In this document: positions 17,245 to 25,898 of the stretch, in pieces | Numbering within the stretch: position 1 is the first letter of the stretch | Layout: each line of letters opens with the position of its first letter | Source: Novosphingobium sp. BW1 | GTDB lineage: Bacteria; Pseudomonadota; Alphaproteobacteria; Sphingomonadales; Sphingomonadaceae | DNA: 64,000 bases | NCBI RefSeq assembly: GCF_008107685.1 | Contig: NZ_VIRF01000091.1 | Coordinates: 1 to 64,000 of the forward strand | Reading direction: 5' to 3' | Made by a program: the position numbers and the translations under genes | The notes under the pieces: generated by a model | Told to the model about the DNA's origin: nothing | Database searches by the model: none | Seen by the model: the letters and a program-made list of their open reading frames with translations, nothing else

Positions 17245-17594
17245 CGTGGTGTGAACTCCCGTCAGCGATTCGCCGCTTCTTCCCCTGTTGAGACGCTCCT
17301 GGCCGAAAATCGGGCAGTTCAGGCTGTGCGCTGCGCCCTATAATAGGCGTCTTCAGGGCCGATAGCGGAACTCCAGTGCCGATGTGGGCGCCAGAGTGCC
17401 CCGACAGGGTCTTGAGTGCCCTCGTCCTTGCAGCACGCCCCCACTCATCGTCATGACAATGGTCGACCCACAGGGAACGGAACGGCCTGGCCCGACAGCC
17501 CCGGCTTACCGCCACAGCCCTGGTTCAATCACCGATGATCACCCCGTACGTCCTCGATGAGAGGACGCTCCTGCGAAAGGAGGCCTCGTGCCCG
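17245..17594. other. Divergent promoter region between lasso regulators and transfer operon
   Basis: No supported gene. The stretch separates leftward and rightward transcription and should contain the main transfer-operon promoter. An AAAGGAGG ribosome binding site ends at 17583, just before the candidate lipoprotein gene. Confidence 0.5.
17337..17347 (+). promoter_or_regulatory. Palindrome CCTATAATAGG with a perfect -10 hexamer
   Basis: The 11-base palindrome contains TATAAT at 17339-17344 on the plus strand and TATTAT on the minus strand, so it could serve promoters in either direction. The -35 matches are weak (AGTTCA at 17-base spacing for the rightward one). A candidate site only. Confidence 0.35.
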
Positions 17595-17981
17595 ATGCCC
17601 GACCCCATGCGCATGGCACTTCTCGCGATGCTCCCGTTGATGCCGCTCACCGCGTGCAACGTGGCGGCGAGGTTGGATCCGCCGCCTCCCATCCGCCCGG
17701 CAAGCCGCATCGTTGCCACCTCGCATGGCTTCGCGATCGAAAGGATCGGCCCTGATGACGAGCGGCATTCCAGCGCTGCGCTGGTCCCGCTCGGCCGCAC
17801 GATCCGCCTCGATCCGGCGCTTCTCCCGTTTCCCTCGCCCTTTCCTACCAGGAGCACGCCCCATGCCCCTTCCCCGCAAAGCGATCCAACGCAGGCGATC
17901 GGCGACAGCCACGATGCTGGCCCTCAGTCTGATCGGTACGACGCCGTCCCTCGCTCAGACAGAGCCGGCAACGACCGGTAG
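17595..17981 (+). CDS. Candidate small lipoprotein before dsbC
   Basis: The frame begins MPDPMRMALLAMLPLMPLTA with an LTAC lipobox followed by NVAARLDPPPP, so it could be a short outer-membrane lipoprotein. AGGAGG lies 11 bases upstream, slightly far. It overlaps the dsbC gene by 119 bases in another frame, which is unusual, and its C-terminal part looks like out-of-frame translation. The real gene may end earlier through a frameshift, or it may not be a gene. Confidence 0.38.
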   Translation: MPDPMRMALLAMLPLMPLTACNVAARLDPPPPIRPASRIVATSHGFAIERIGPDDERHSSAALVPLGRTIRLDPALLPFPSPFPTRSTPHAPSPQSDPTQAIGDSHDAGPQSDRYDAVPRSDRAGNDR

Positions 17982-18699
17982 CGATGCCAAGGTTCTGAGC
18001 CAGGCGGCCGAGGCCGCCCAGCGCCAGCTCCACCAGACCTTCACCAACCTTACATTCGAGGACTTCGGCCCCGCCCCGATCAACGGCGCGATCTACCAGG
18101 CCTTCGCCGGCGGGCGGGTGATCTATTATGCCCCGGCGAGCGGCCACATCGTCTTCGGCACGGTCTACGACAAGAACGGCCTCAACATGACCGCGCTGGC
18201 CCAGGAGGCCAGCGCCAGGAAGCGCTTCAAGCTCATCGATCCAAAGAAGGCTCTGGCCATCGGCCCGGTCGAAGCACCCACCGTGATCGAGTTCACCGAT
18301 CCCGACTGCCCCTATTGCCGCGCGCTCGACCGGTTCTGGGCCGCCAAGGCCGCCGAAGGCAAGCCGGTGCGCCGCCTCATCTATTTCGTGAGCAAGATCC
18401 ACCCGGAATCCGCCGCCAAGGCCGAGCATATCCTGTGTTCGAAGGATCCGGGCGCAGCCTTCCACGCGATCTACGCCGGCGCCGATCCGCAAACGCTACT
18501 GACCTGCCCCGAGGGCAAAGCACGCGTTGCCGAGGATGCGGCACTGGTCGAGGCGATGGGCATTGGCGGGACGCCGACGCTTATCGCTGGCGGCAAGCTC
18601 ATCTCCGGCTTCCGGCTGGCCGACATCGAGGCCTTCCTCGACGGCAAGCAGGCCGGGCATTCCGTCGAAAGCGGGAACGGCGACAATGCCGCGCGCTGA
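17863..18699 (+). CDS. dsbC: DsbC-like thiol:disulfide isomerase of the transfer operon
   Basis: A 278-residue periplasmic protein with a signal peptide (MLALSLIGTTPSLAQ core), an N-terminal dimerisation-like part, and a thioredoxin domain with the active-site CPYC (Cys149, Cys152) in FTDPDCPYCRALDRFW and the cis-Pro loop GIGGTPTLIAGG. AGGAG precedes ATG 17863. It probably reshuffles disulfides in Cys-rich pilus-assembly proteins such as TraU, TraN and TraH. It is the first confident gene of the F-type operon. Confidence 0.88.
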   Translation: MPLPRKAIQRRRSATATMLALSLIGTTPSLAQTEPATTGSDAKVLSQAAEAAQRQLHQTFTNLTFEDFGPAPINGAIYQAFAGGRVIYYAPASGHIVFGTVYDKNGLNMTALAQEASARKRFKLIDPKKALAIGPVEAPTVIEFTDPDCPYCRALDRFWAAKAAEGKPVRRLIYFVSKIHPESAAKAEHILCSKDPGAAFHAIYAGADPQTLLTCPEGKARVAEDAALVEAMGIGGTPTLIAGGKLISGFRLADIEAFLDGKQAGHSVESGNGDNAAR

Positions 18700-18883
18700 C
18701 CTGCAACACCCCTATCTGGCGGACGCCAGCTGCCCGGCCCATGGCGGTGCGGCGCGGCGGACCGGAATGCCGGCACGCGCGGTCCTCTCGGAGCCGCCCG
18801 CCTCGCGCGACGGCAGGCAGCGATATTCCATCGATGCCGAAAGGCTCATGCCCGGGCGGCTCCTGTCTGATGGAGCGCAAACG

Positions 18884-19210
18884 ATGATACTAAAACTCGG
18901 GCAGAATGCCCTCGCCATCCCCAACATGCTCGCCAATCTCGGCGTGCCCCTTGCCCTCATGGTGCTCGTGAGCACCGGTGCCCACGCCTTCACGGCGCCG
19001 GCGGCGGGCGATCTTGGCTACGACATCTACGACATCGTCGTGAACAAGGGCGTCAAGGGCCCGCTCGGCTTCGTCGGCGGTGTCGCCGCCTTCCTCTTCG
19101 GTGTCTCGCGGCTCTTTTCCAACGTCATGGTCGGCATCCCGACCATCGTTGCCGCGGTCTGCCTCATCAAGTCGGACACCATCCTCCAGACCTTTGGAAT
19201 GGTGATCTGA
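18884..19210 (+). CDS. traA: TraA-like conjugative pilin precursor
   Basis: A 108-residue prepilin with a long signal sequence (ANLGVPLALMVLVSTGAHAF, cleavage after AHA) and a mature part of about 70 residues with two hydrophobic helices (GPLGFVGGVAAFLFGV and GIPTIVAAVCLI), the usual pilin hairpin. ATG 18884 has GGAG nine bases upstream; longer in-frame starts would add a non-hydrophobic N terminus. It sits directly before traL, as in F-like operons. Confidence 0.82.
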   Translation: MILKLGQNALAIPNMLANLGVPLALMVLVSTGAHAFTAPAAGDLGYDIYDIVVNKGVKGPLGFVGGVAAFLFGVSRLFSNVMVGIPTIVAAVCLIKSDTILQTFGMVI

Positions 19211-19321
19211 CATGCGGTGCGCGCCGCGCCCGGGCTATCCCCATGGTTCGGGTTCAGCGCGCACCGCGCCCCAGGCCGAAGGCCGATCCCCGGCCTTTGG
19301 ACAATGGCGCCTGGCGACAGG

Positions 19322-19334
19322 TGTCATGAAGCAG
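19322..19334 (+). repeat. 13-base repeat TGTCATGAAGCAG, copy 2 of 3
   Basis: Lies just upstream of the traL ribosome binding site and overlaps the beginning of AGGAGGAG. Identical to 2030-2042 and 55355-55367. Confidence 0.6.
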
Positions 19335-19347
19335 GAGGAGAAGGGCA

Positions 19348-19614
19348 TTGGACGAACGTCTGCCCCAGTATCTGCACGGCCCGGTCCAGATCCTATGGTT
19401 CGGCTCGGACGAGTTCATCCTGGTCATGTCGACGATCTTCGTCGCCGCCATCGTCGGCGGGATCGTCGGATGGACGCTCATCGGCGCCCTTCTCCTTTTC
19501 ATACCCTGGAAGCGGGCCCGCCCGCGCGGGTTCCTCTCGCATCTCGCCTGGCGCTGGGGCCTCGTGCGCTTCCGCCACTACCCGGGTCCGACCCAGACCC
19601 GCTTTTTCGAGTGA
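19348..19614 (+). CDS. traL: TraL, type IV conjugative transfer protein
   Basis: An 88-residue inner-membrane protein, corresponding to VirB3 in other systems. It has a conserved N terminus (LPQYLHGPVQILWFGSDE), two closely spaced membrane helices (MSTIFVAAIVGGIVGW, LIGALLLFIPW) and the C-terminal FRHYPGPTQTRFFE block. The start is TTG with a strong AGGAGGAG site. It sits between traA and traE, in canonical order. Confidence 0.9.
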   Translation: MDERLPQYLHGPVQILWFGSDEFILVMSTIFVAAIVGGIVGWTLIGALLLFIPWKRARPRGFLSHLAWRWGLVRFRHYPGPTQTRFFE

Positions 19615-19622
19615 GGCCGGTG

Positions 19623-20261
19623 ATGGCACTGTTCAGCAGGGACAAGGATGCGGGCCAGGATCCGCTCGTCGGCAAGCCCGCAAGCTTCGGCATCCACCGC
19701 TACCTCCAGGGTTCGGCCAACCTCTTCGAGGAAAACCGGCTTCTCAAATTCGCGATTCTCGGAACGCTGGGAGTGACGGCGGTGCTGGGCATGCTGCTCT
19801 ACACGTCGGGCCAGAACCAGCGCACAGTGATCGTGCCTTTCGGCTCGGGCGGTGACCTTTACGTCACCGGCAACAGCCCCTCGCCCCAATACCTGCGCAC
19901 CATGACCCGCAACGTAGTCAGCCTTGCCGGGACCTATTCGGCCTACAGCGCCGACAGGCAGTTTCAGGAACTGCTGAGCCTCGCGCATCCCAGTGCTTAC
20001 AACAGCCTTCGCGACAGCCTCAATGCCATTCTCGACGAGCTTGCCAGCAATCCGACGCTCTCGATCGCGACATACATCCGCACCGACCAGCCCGTGACCT
20101 GGACCAAGACCGAGATCGTCGTGCCGGTCGAGAAGGTGCGCATCATCGGCGGTGTGATCCGCAAGTTCCGCGGCAATTTCCGGATCGGTTACGCGATCGA
20201 CAACGGCCGCTTCTGGCTCACCCGCCTTTCCGAGGAAAAGTTCGATGCTGAAACCCACTAG
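19623..20261 (+). CDS. traE: TraE, type IV conjugative transfer protein (VirB8-like)
   Basis: A 212-residue inner-membrane protein with one membrane segment at about residues 40-60 (LLKFAILGTLGVTAVLGMLL) and a periplasmic VirB8-like domain; blocks YLRTMTRNVVSLAGTYS and VRIIGGVIRKFRGNFRI are visible. It probably contacts TraK and TraB in the envelope channel. ATG 19623 is used, with an adjacent GTG at 19620 as alternative. The end overlaps traK by 17 bases. Confidence 0.92.
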   Translation: MALFSRDKDAGQDPLVGKPASFGIHRYLQGSANLFEENRLLKFAILGTLGVTAVLGMLLYTSGQNQRTVIVPFGSGGDLYVTGNSPSPQYLRTMTRNVVSLAGTYSAYSADRQFQELLSLAHPSAYNSLRDSLNAILDELASNPTLSIATYIRTDQPVTWTKTEIVVPVEKVRIIGGVIRKFRGNFRIGYAIDNGRFWLTRLSEEKFDAETH

Positions 20262-21030
20262 GCGCACAGTGAAGCGCACCGGCGGCACCGCGCTGCTCGC
20301 CGCCATCCTGATCGCACCTCCCGCCCCTGCGCTGGCGCAAGCGACCATGGTGCTGCCAGGCCAGACAAGCACCATTCGCCTCTCCAACCGCGACATCAAT
20401 CACGTGGTCTGCGAGGACGGCGAGATCGAGGACGTGCGCTTTTCCGCTGAAAAGGCGATCGCGGTCGAAAAGGCGGGTTCGGACGCCTGGATCAAGTTCC
20501 TGGTCAAGGAGATCGATGAGCTCGGTGCAGTCACGAGGTCCTACGTTACCACCCCGTCGGAATTCTTCGTCTCGTGCAATGGCGCGATCTACACCCTTTA
20601 TGCCGAGCCGTCCGATATCCCGGCGCAAACCGTGACGCTGGCGCCGGGGCGCATCCAGCGCGCGACGGCCAATGCCGATCTCCTGGGCCCCCTGGTCGAG
20701 GAAGAACGCGCGGTATCGATTACTCTTGCCATGCTGCAGGACCGGCTGCCCGCGAGCTTTGCCGAAGTGGCACCCGCCTCGGGCACGCTGACGTTGACTG
20801 GCCTTCCAGGCATCGCGCTGACCGAGCGCCGGCATGTCGCGGTCGAAGGCGCAGGGTTGTCGGCTTCGGAATACCTGGTGAGCCCCCAGGCGAACGTAAC
20901 GCTCGATGAGCGCAGCTTCCTCGACCGAAGCCTCGGCACCCAGATCTTCGCGGTCACACTCGACCGGCTTGCCCTCAAGGCGGGTGAGACCGCGCGTCTC
21001 ATCGTCATCCGCAGGGGAGAGGCGCAGTGA
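20245..21030 (+). CDS. traK: TraK, secretin-like outer-membrane core protein (VirB9-like)
   Basis: A 261-residue exported protein with a signal peptide (LLAAILIAPPAPALAQ). The mature part is beta-rich (STIRLSNRDINHVVCEDGEI, then SYVTTPSEFFVSCNGAIYTL), matching the VirB9/TraK fold that forms the outer-membrane core ring with TraV and TraB. Its stop overlaps the traB GTG start. Confidence 0.92.
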   Translation: MLKPTRRTVKRTGGTALLAAILIAPPAPALAQATMVLPGQTSTIRLSNRDINHVVCEDGEIEDVRFSAEKAIAVEKAGSDAWIKFLVKEIDELGAVTRSYVTTPSEFFVSCNGAIYTLYAEPSDIPAQTVTLAPGRIQRATANADLLGPLVEEERAVSITLAMLQDRLPASFAEVAPASGTLTLTGLPGIALTERRHVAVEGAGLSASEYLVSPQANVTLDERSFLDRSLGTQIFAVTLDRLALKAGETARLIVIRRGEAQ

Positions 21031-22337
21031 CCAACGGCATCCGTCATCCGGGCGCGATGTCCCGCTCGAACAGGAAGCTCGGCGATGTGCCTGAGCCCTC
21101 CCCATCACCACCGTCCTTGGCGCCATCGCTTGTCGATGTCCTGCGCACGCGGTGGAACACGCTGGGCTCGCAAACACGCCTGCGTGCCAAGCAGGCCGCG
21201 CTGGCGGGCGCCGTGGGGCTGCTCGGCTATGCGCTCTACTCCGCCAGCAGCGCGAGCGACGAACCGGGATCGTCCAAGCCCGCCGCATCGACCCTGAACA
21301 TGGGCGCGGGTCTTCGCGGCGACAGTCTCGAGGAGAAACTGCGCGGCGATTTCAAGAAGGTGCTCGATGACCAGAAGCTGCTGGGCGACCGGCTTGCCGC
21401 GATCGAGGAAGGCAAGGCGCCGGGCCAGACCAAAACGCCAGGGCTTGAAGGTGCAGCCGGCGATACCGGCGATCTACCCCCGGCACTGGACGGCGAGGCT
21501 CCGGCCTTTCCGCCGCCGCCAGAAGGGATCCCCGACAATATCACCGCCACACCGCCCCTGCCTCCGTCAATTCCCGCGGCAGCCCCGCCCGCCCCGCCGG
21601 TCGAAAAGGTAGTGGGCGCGATCGGTTCGGCAACGAGCCCGGTGCTCGCCAAGGGCGCCGAAGGAACCGCCGCGGACTCTAAAAAAAAGAATCGGACGAT
21701 CTATTTGCCGCCTGGTTTCATGAAGGCGCGGCTCCTGACGGGCGTTGATGCCCTGGCGAGCCGCGATGCGACCTCGAACCCCGAGCCGATCATCGCCCGG
21801 GTTCAGGCGCCGGCCGTGCTGCCCAACGACGTCAAGGCCAACCTTTCCGGGTGCTTCGTCATCGGCAATGCGACCGGCAGCCTCGCCAAGGAGCGCGTCG
21901 AGGTCCAGCTGGTGAGCCTCTCGTGCGTCGACTTCGATGAACATTCCGTGGTCGATCAACCGGTCAAGGGCTTCTTCGTCGATGCCGATGGCAAGAAGGG
22001 CCTGTCGGGCCGGGTCGTGACGCGCGCCGGGGCAGCGCTCGCGCGAAGCTTCATTGCCGGGACCATCAGCGGGATCAGCCAGAGCGTCGAGAATACGTTC
22101 GGCGAGACCTCGACGTCCGCGCTCGGCACGGTGCGCTCGCTCGATGCTGGCGACGCGGCGAAAACCGGAATCGCGGGCGGGCTTTCCAAGTCCTCGGACA
22201 AGCTCACCGACTTCTACCTCGACCTTGCCCGCCAGGCCGGCCCGATCGTCGAGGTGGGCGCTGCCAAGGACGTGGTCGTCGTTATCCAGGAGGGCGTTGC
22301 CCTCGAAATCAAACCCGGCGCGGGGGCGCAGTTCTGA
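21027..22337 (+). CDS. traB: TraB, VirB10-like envelope-spanning core protein
   Basis: A 436-residue protein with a short cytoplasmic tail, a membrane segment near residues 57-73 (AALAGAVGLLGYALYSA), a coiled-coil and Pro-rich periplasmic linker (residues 95-195, including FPPPPEGIPDN), and a C-terminal TrbI/VirB10 domain (YLPPGFMKARLLTGVDA, ANLSGCFVIGNATGSLAKER, GFFVDADGKKGLSGRVV). It links inner and outer membranes and senses ATPase activity in such systems. The start is GTG at 21027, inside the traK stop overlap. Confidence 0.93.
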   Translation: MTNGIRHPGAMSRSNRKLGDVPEPSPSPPSLAPSLVDVLRTRWNTLGSQTRLRAKQAALAGAVGLLGYALYSASSASDEPGSSKPAASTLNMGAGLRGDSLEEKLRGDFKKVLDDQKLLGDRLAAIEEGKAPGQTKTPGLEGAAGDTGDLPPALDGEAPAFPPPPEGIPDNITATPPLPPSIPAAAPPAPPVEKVVGAIGSATSPVLAKGAEGTAADSKKKNRTIYLPPGFMKARLLTGVDALASRDATSNPEPIIARVQAPAVLPNDVKANLSGCFVIGNATGSLAKERVEVQLVSLSCVDFDEHSVVDQPVKGFFVDADGKKGLSGRVVTRAGAALARSFIAGTISGISQSVENTFGETSTSALGTVRSLDAGDAAKTGIAGGLSKSSDKLTDFYLDLARQAGPIVEVGAAKDVVVVIQEGVALEIKPGAGAQF

Positions 22338-22387
22338 TGCCGCCGCTTCCCTCATCATGCCCGCCTCCATCATCCGGAGAAGCACCC

Positions 22388-23020
22388 ATGCCCCTGCTCC
22401 CCGATCGTTCCACGCCGCGCCGCTCGCAGCTGATTGCGCCCGTGCTGATAGCCCTCGCAAGTTCGATTTCCGGCTGCGCTACGCTCGGAGCGGTCATGTC
22501 GCCCTACCCGGAGAAGTTCTCCTGCAAGAACCCCGATCACGGCCAGTGCATCCATCCCGAGCAGGCCTACGAGGACGCCGTCGCGGGTCGCGCGGCACGT
22601 TCGGATCCCGCCGTCACCAACGACAGAAAGCTGCTGCGCGCCAGCGGCAAGTCCCTAGGCAAGCCTGGCAGCAGTGCGCGCGATACGGCGGACGCCTTCG
22701 CGGGGTACCGTGACAGTGTCTACCGAGAACTGCAGGGCCTGATCGATGCGCCGGTGACGCCGATGCTCAAATCCGGCGAAACGGTGCGCACGCTGATCCT
22801 GCCTTATGCCGACCGCCAGCGGCCCGACCGGCTGTTCATGCCGCGCTATGTCTATTCGATCCTCGATCGCCCAACCTGGGTGGTGGGCGGCTATCTGGTG
22901 AGGCCGGTATCCCCTGCCGCGCAGCTGCCAGTGCTGGGGCAAATCCGTGAAACGCCCGTCGATGGCACCGCGCCCGGTGGCAGCGAAGTTGCCGCTCCGG
23001 CCTCGGAGACGGGCCGATGA
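22388..23020 (+). CDS. traV: TraV, outer-membrane lipoprotein of the transfer core (VirB7-like)
   Basis: A 210-residue lipoprotein. Its lipobox Cys follows IALASSISG, and the mature protein has a conserved MSPYPEKFSCKNPDHGQCIH Cys pair followed by a VYRELQGLIDAPVTPML block and the GGYLVRPVS end. ATG 22388 has GGAGA upstream; the frame opens earlier at 22337 but lacks a signal peptide from that start. It stabilises the TraK/TraB ring. Its stop overlaps the traC start (ATGA). Confidence 0.88.
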   Translation: MPLLPDRSTPRRSQLIAPVLIALASSISGCATLGAVMSPYPEKFSCKNPDHGQCIHPEQAYEDAVAGRAARSDPAVTNDRKLLRASGKSLGKPGSSARDTADAFAGYRDSVYRELQGLIDAPVTPMLKSGETVRTLILPYADRQRPDRLFMPRYVYSILDRPTWVVGGYLVRPVSPAAQLPVLGQIRETPVDGTAPGGSEVAAPASETGR

Positions 23021-25569
23021 GCGCGCGCGCCAACAGGGACAGGGACAGGATTGGCGACCTCAGCTTTGCGGCGCTGCGCCGGCAGGTCTCGCGCGATTCC
23101 TACTCCGATCACCTGCCACTCGTTGCCTGGGCCGAGGAGGAAGGCGCGTTCCTCACCATCGACGATGGCTGGGGCTATGCCTGGGAACTGACGCCCTCGG
23201 CCTACATGTTCGCCCATGTGCATTCCGCGCTGCTGGGCCTTCTCAACATCCACTTCGAGCCCGGCACCGTCCTCCAGATCATCAGCTTCGCCGATCCGCT
23301 CATCGACGACGCGCTCGATGCCTTCCTTGACCTGAAAACCCGCGACGACCCGCTGATCCAGGCATCGGCGCGGCGCACCTACGATTACCTGCGCGAAGGA
23401 CGCCATGGGCTCGGCGCGCTTCACGGCATTCCGGTCAGGAATTTCCGCACGTTCCTGGCGATCAAGACGCGTAAGCCATTGGGTCGTGATCCCAGGCGCC
23501 AAATCGAGGAGCAACTCTCGCGCCTCGGGATCGCGCCGATGCCGCCCGAAACCCTGATGGCCTTCTACCGCCGGGTCTTCAACGGAGTGTTCACGCCCGC
23601 GCCCGGCAATTTCGTCAATGGCACCAGCGATGGCAGCATCCCGCGGCCCTTGCGTAAGCAGATCATCGATGCGGGTCCCGACCTGCTCTTTGAAGGCCCT
23701 GAAGTCTTCCTCGGCGGCCAAGTCGCGCGGTGCCTGACGCCCAAGGCGCCCGCGCGCCGCATCACGGCGGAACGCGCGAGCAGGCTGACCGGCGGCATCC
23801 GCGGATCGGCCGAGGACAGCGATCAGATCGGTGGGCCGTTTCTCTACACCCTGAACGTGCTCTTCGATCACAGCGCATTCGAGATCCACAAGCGCGCGCA
23901 GATCCTCTCGGCCCAGAAGGCCGCCGGCTCCTTCGCGGTCGAAGTCGGCAAGCAGATCGAGGAAATCAGCTGGGTGCTCGACGAAGCCGGGAGCAGCCGC
24001 TTTGTACGCGTCATTCCCTCGGTCTGGGTCTTCGGCGAGAGCCGTGGCCAGGCCCGGGAGATGGCCGCGCGCGCAAGGCGGCTGTGGGAAGCCGAGCCCC
24101 TGCCCTTCATGATGCAGGAGGAAAGCTACCTCAATCCGATCCTGCTCCCCATGAGCCTGCCTTTCGGGCTCTATCCTGACGGCAAGACGCTGCGCATGCT
24201 CGAGCGGGACTTTCGCATGCCGGTAAAGGCCGCCGTGCTCATGAGCCCGATCCAGACCGACTTTCGCGGGGGCGGGCGCCCGGCCCTGCTCTACACCGGG
24301 CGCAAGGGCCAGCTCATCACGCTCGATCTCTTCGATCCACGCATCAACAACTACAACTTCATCGTCTCGGCCGAGAGCGGCGCGGGCAAGAGTTTCCTCC
24401 TCAACAACCTGTGCCAGCAGTACTACGCGAGCGGCGCCCTCATCCGGATCATCGATATCGGCGGCTCCTACCGCAAGCTGTGCACCCTGTGCTCGGGCCG
24501 CTACATCGATCTTGGCGAAGAGCGCCTCGTCCTCAATCCCTTCGACCTGGGGCTCGCGATCGACGGCGAGGACAAGCAGTCCGCGATCGCCATGGCCGTT
24601 GCCATCGTTGCCGAAATGGCCAATGCCGCCACCCGCACAGGCGTTTCCACCTCGGAATGGAATCTCCTGAAATCCGCCGTTCAGTGGACGATCGATAGCG
24701 GCCGCGCCGAGCGGGGCATCGACGCCGTGCGCGAGTGGCTGGGAAGCTATCCGGCCCAGACCCGAACCGATCTCGACAAGGTTGAGCATCTTCTCCCCGT
24801 CGCGCGCGAACTCGCCTTCAACCTGAGGGATTTCGGGTCGGACGGCGCCTATGGTCACTACTTCAACGGACCCTCGACGTTCGACATCTCGAGCGACGAG
24901 TTCGTGGTGCTCGAACTCGAACGCCTCAAGAACATGCCCGACCTCTTCAACGTCGTTGTCATGGTGGTGGTGAACGCGGTCACCCAGGAACTCTATCTCT
25001 CTGGCCGTGACCGTCCGCGCTTCGTGCTGTGCGACGAGGCCGCGCAGTTCATGACCCGCAGCGACGGCCAGGACCTCTCGCGCCTCGCCGAGGCCTTCGG
25101 GCAAGGTTACCGCCGCGCTCGCAAGTACCAGGGCAGCTTCGGCATCGTCATGCAGTCGATGAACGACCTCCTGCTTTTCGGCGGCACCGGACAGGTCATT
25201 CTCGAAAACGCCGCGACCCGCTTCCTGCTCCAGGGTTCGACTTACGAGAAGGCGGTCGAAAACAAGATCCTCGACTATTCGCCCTTCGTGCTCGACCTCC
25301 TGAAATCGGTCCGCAACAACAAGCCCAACTACTCCGAAGTCTTCATCGACTCGCCGCTGGGCCTCGGCATAGCCCGGCTCGTCGTCGATCCCTTCAGCTA
25401 CTGGATCAACACCTCGGCGCCGACCGAAGTCGCCGCATTCGAGGCGCTCATTCGCCGCGGCCGGTCACCGCTCGAGGCGGTTTGCGAACTTGCCGGAGTC
25501 GATCCTGCCGAAATCCTTGGCACCCGCCCGCCGCTCCTCCTCACCGCCGGTGACGAGGAGGCCGCATGA
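23017..25569 (+). CDS. traC: TraC, VirB4-family pilus assembly ATPase
   Basis: An 850-residue cytoplasmic ATPase. The N-terminal TraC_F domain (about residues 15-430) is followed by a P-loop domain with Walker A SAESGAGKSFLLNNL (Lys458) and a Walker B region with RPRFVLCDEAAQFM. It energises pilus assembly and substrate translocation. Length and domain order match the F TraC family. It overlaps both neighbours by four bases. Confidence 0.95.
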   Translation: MSARANRDRDRIGDLSFAALRRQVSRDSYSDHLPLVAWAEEEGAFLTIDDGWGYAWELTPSAYMFAHVHSALLGLLNIHFEPGTVLQIISFADPLIDDALDAFLDLKTRDDPLIQASARRTYDYLREGRHGLGALHGIPVRNFRTFLAIKTRKPLGRDPRRQIEEQLSRLGIAPMPPETLMAFYRRVFNGVFTPAPGNFVNGTSDGSIPRPLRKQIIDAGPDLLFEGPEVFLGGQVARCLTPKAPARRITAERASRLTGGIRGSAEDSDQIGGPFLYTLNVLFDHSAFEIHKRAQILSAQKAAGSFAVEVGKQIEEISWVLDEAGSSRFVRVIPSVWVFGESRGQAREMAARARRLWEAEPLPFMMQEESYLNPILLPMSLPFGLYPDGKTLRMLERDFRMPVKAAVLMSPIQTDFRGGGRPALLYTGRKGQLITLDLFDPRINNYNFIVSAESGAGKSFLLNNLCQQYYASGALIRIIDIGGSYRKLCTLCSGRYIDLGEERLVLNPFDLGLAIDGEDKQSAIAMAVAIVAEMANAATRTGVSTSEWNLLKSAVQWTIDSGRAERGIDAVREWLGSYPAQTRTDLDKVEHLLPVARELAFNLRDFGSDGAYGHYFNGPSTFDISSDEFVVLELERLKNMPDLFNVVVMVVVNAVTQELYLSGRDRPRFVLCDEAAQFMTRSDGQDLSRLAEAFGQGYRRARKYQGSFGIVMQSMNDLLLFGGTGQVILENAATRFLLQGSTYEKAVENKILDYSPFVLDLLKSVRNNKPNYSEVFIDSPLGLGIARLVVDPFSYWINTSAPTEVAAFEALIRRGRSPLEAVCELAGVDPAEILGTRPPLLLTAGDEEAA

Positions 25570-25898
25570 TGCGCTCGCGCCGCGCCCATCCCGATCAGAT
25601 GAGCCTCGACTGGAGCAAGGATGCCGAGATCGAGCGGATCATCGAGGCCCGCGTTGCCATCCGCGCCGAGACCGAAGCCATTCGCTGGCGCTTTCGGCTG
25701 ATCTTCGTCGAAAGTCTGATGATGGCGGCCCTGGTGCTCGCGGCGGGCCTCACCCTCGGCCAGCCCACGGCGCTGTTGATGCGCGGCGCATTCCTTGTCG
25801 GGATCGCCTGCTTTGCCAGCGGCATGCTCCTGATCGTGCTGTCAGGCGTTACCTGCAATATCCTCGATCACGTGCGCCGCCGGAGGCGCCGGTCATGA
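25566..25898 (+). CDS. Small inner-membrane protein between traC and traW (TrbI position)
   Basis: A 110-residue protein with a charged N-terminal helix (LDWSKDAEIERIIEARVA), two predicted membrane segments (VESLMMAALVLAAGLTL and GAFLVGIACFASGMLLIV) and an Arg-rich C terminus. It occupies the place where F-like operons carry trbI, but it has two membrane segments instead of one and no clear TrbI signature. Four-base overlaps on both sides show that it is part of the operon. Confidence 0.7.
   Translation: MMRSRRAHPDQMSLDWSKDAEIERIIEARVAIRAETEAIRWRFRLIFVESLMMAALVLAAGLTLGQPTALLMRGAFLVGIACFASGMLLIVLSGVTCNILDHVRRRRRRS

Noticed and set aside
16898..17515. 205-codon minus-strand frame with an Arg-rich product
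   Set aside because: Out of frame with the more plausible 132-residue gene at 16846-17244 and extends into the promoter region without a domain.
22891..25104. 737-codon open frame on the minus strand
   Set aside because: It lies opposite traC, whose domains and motifs are clear; long antisense frames are expected in GC-rich genes, and the product has no domain.
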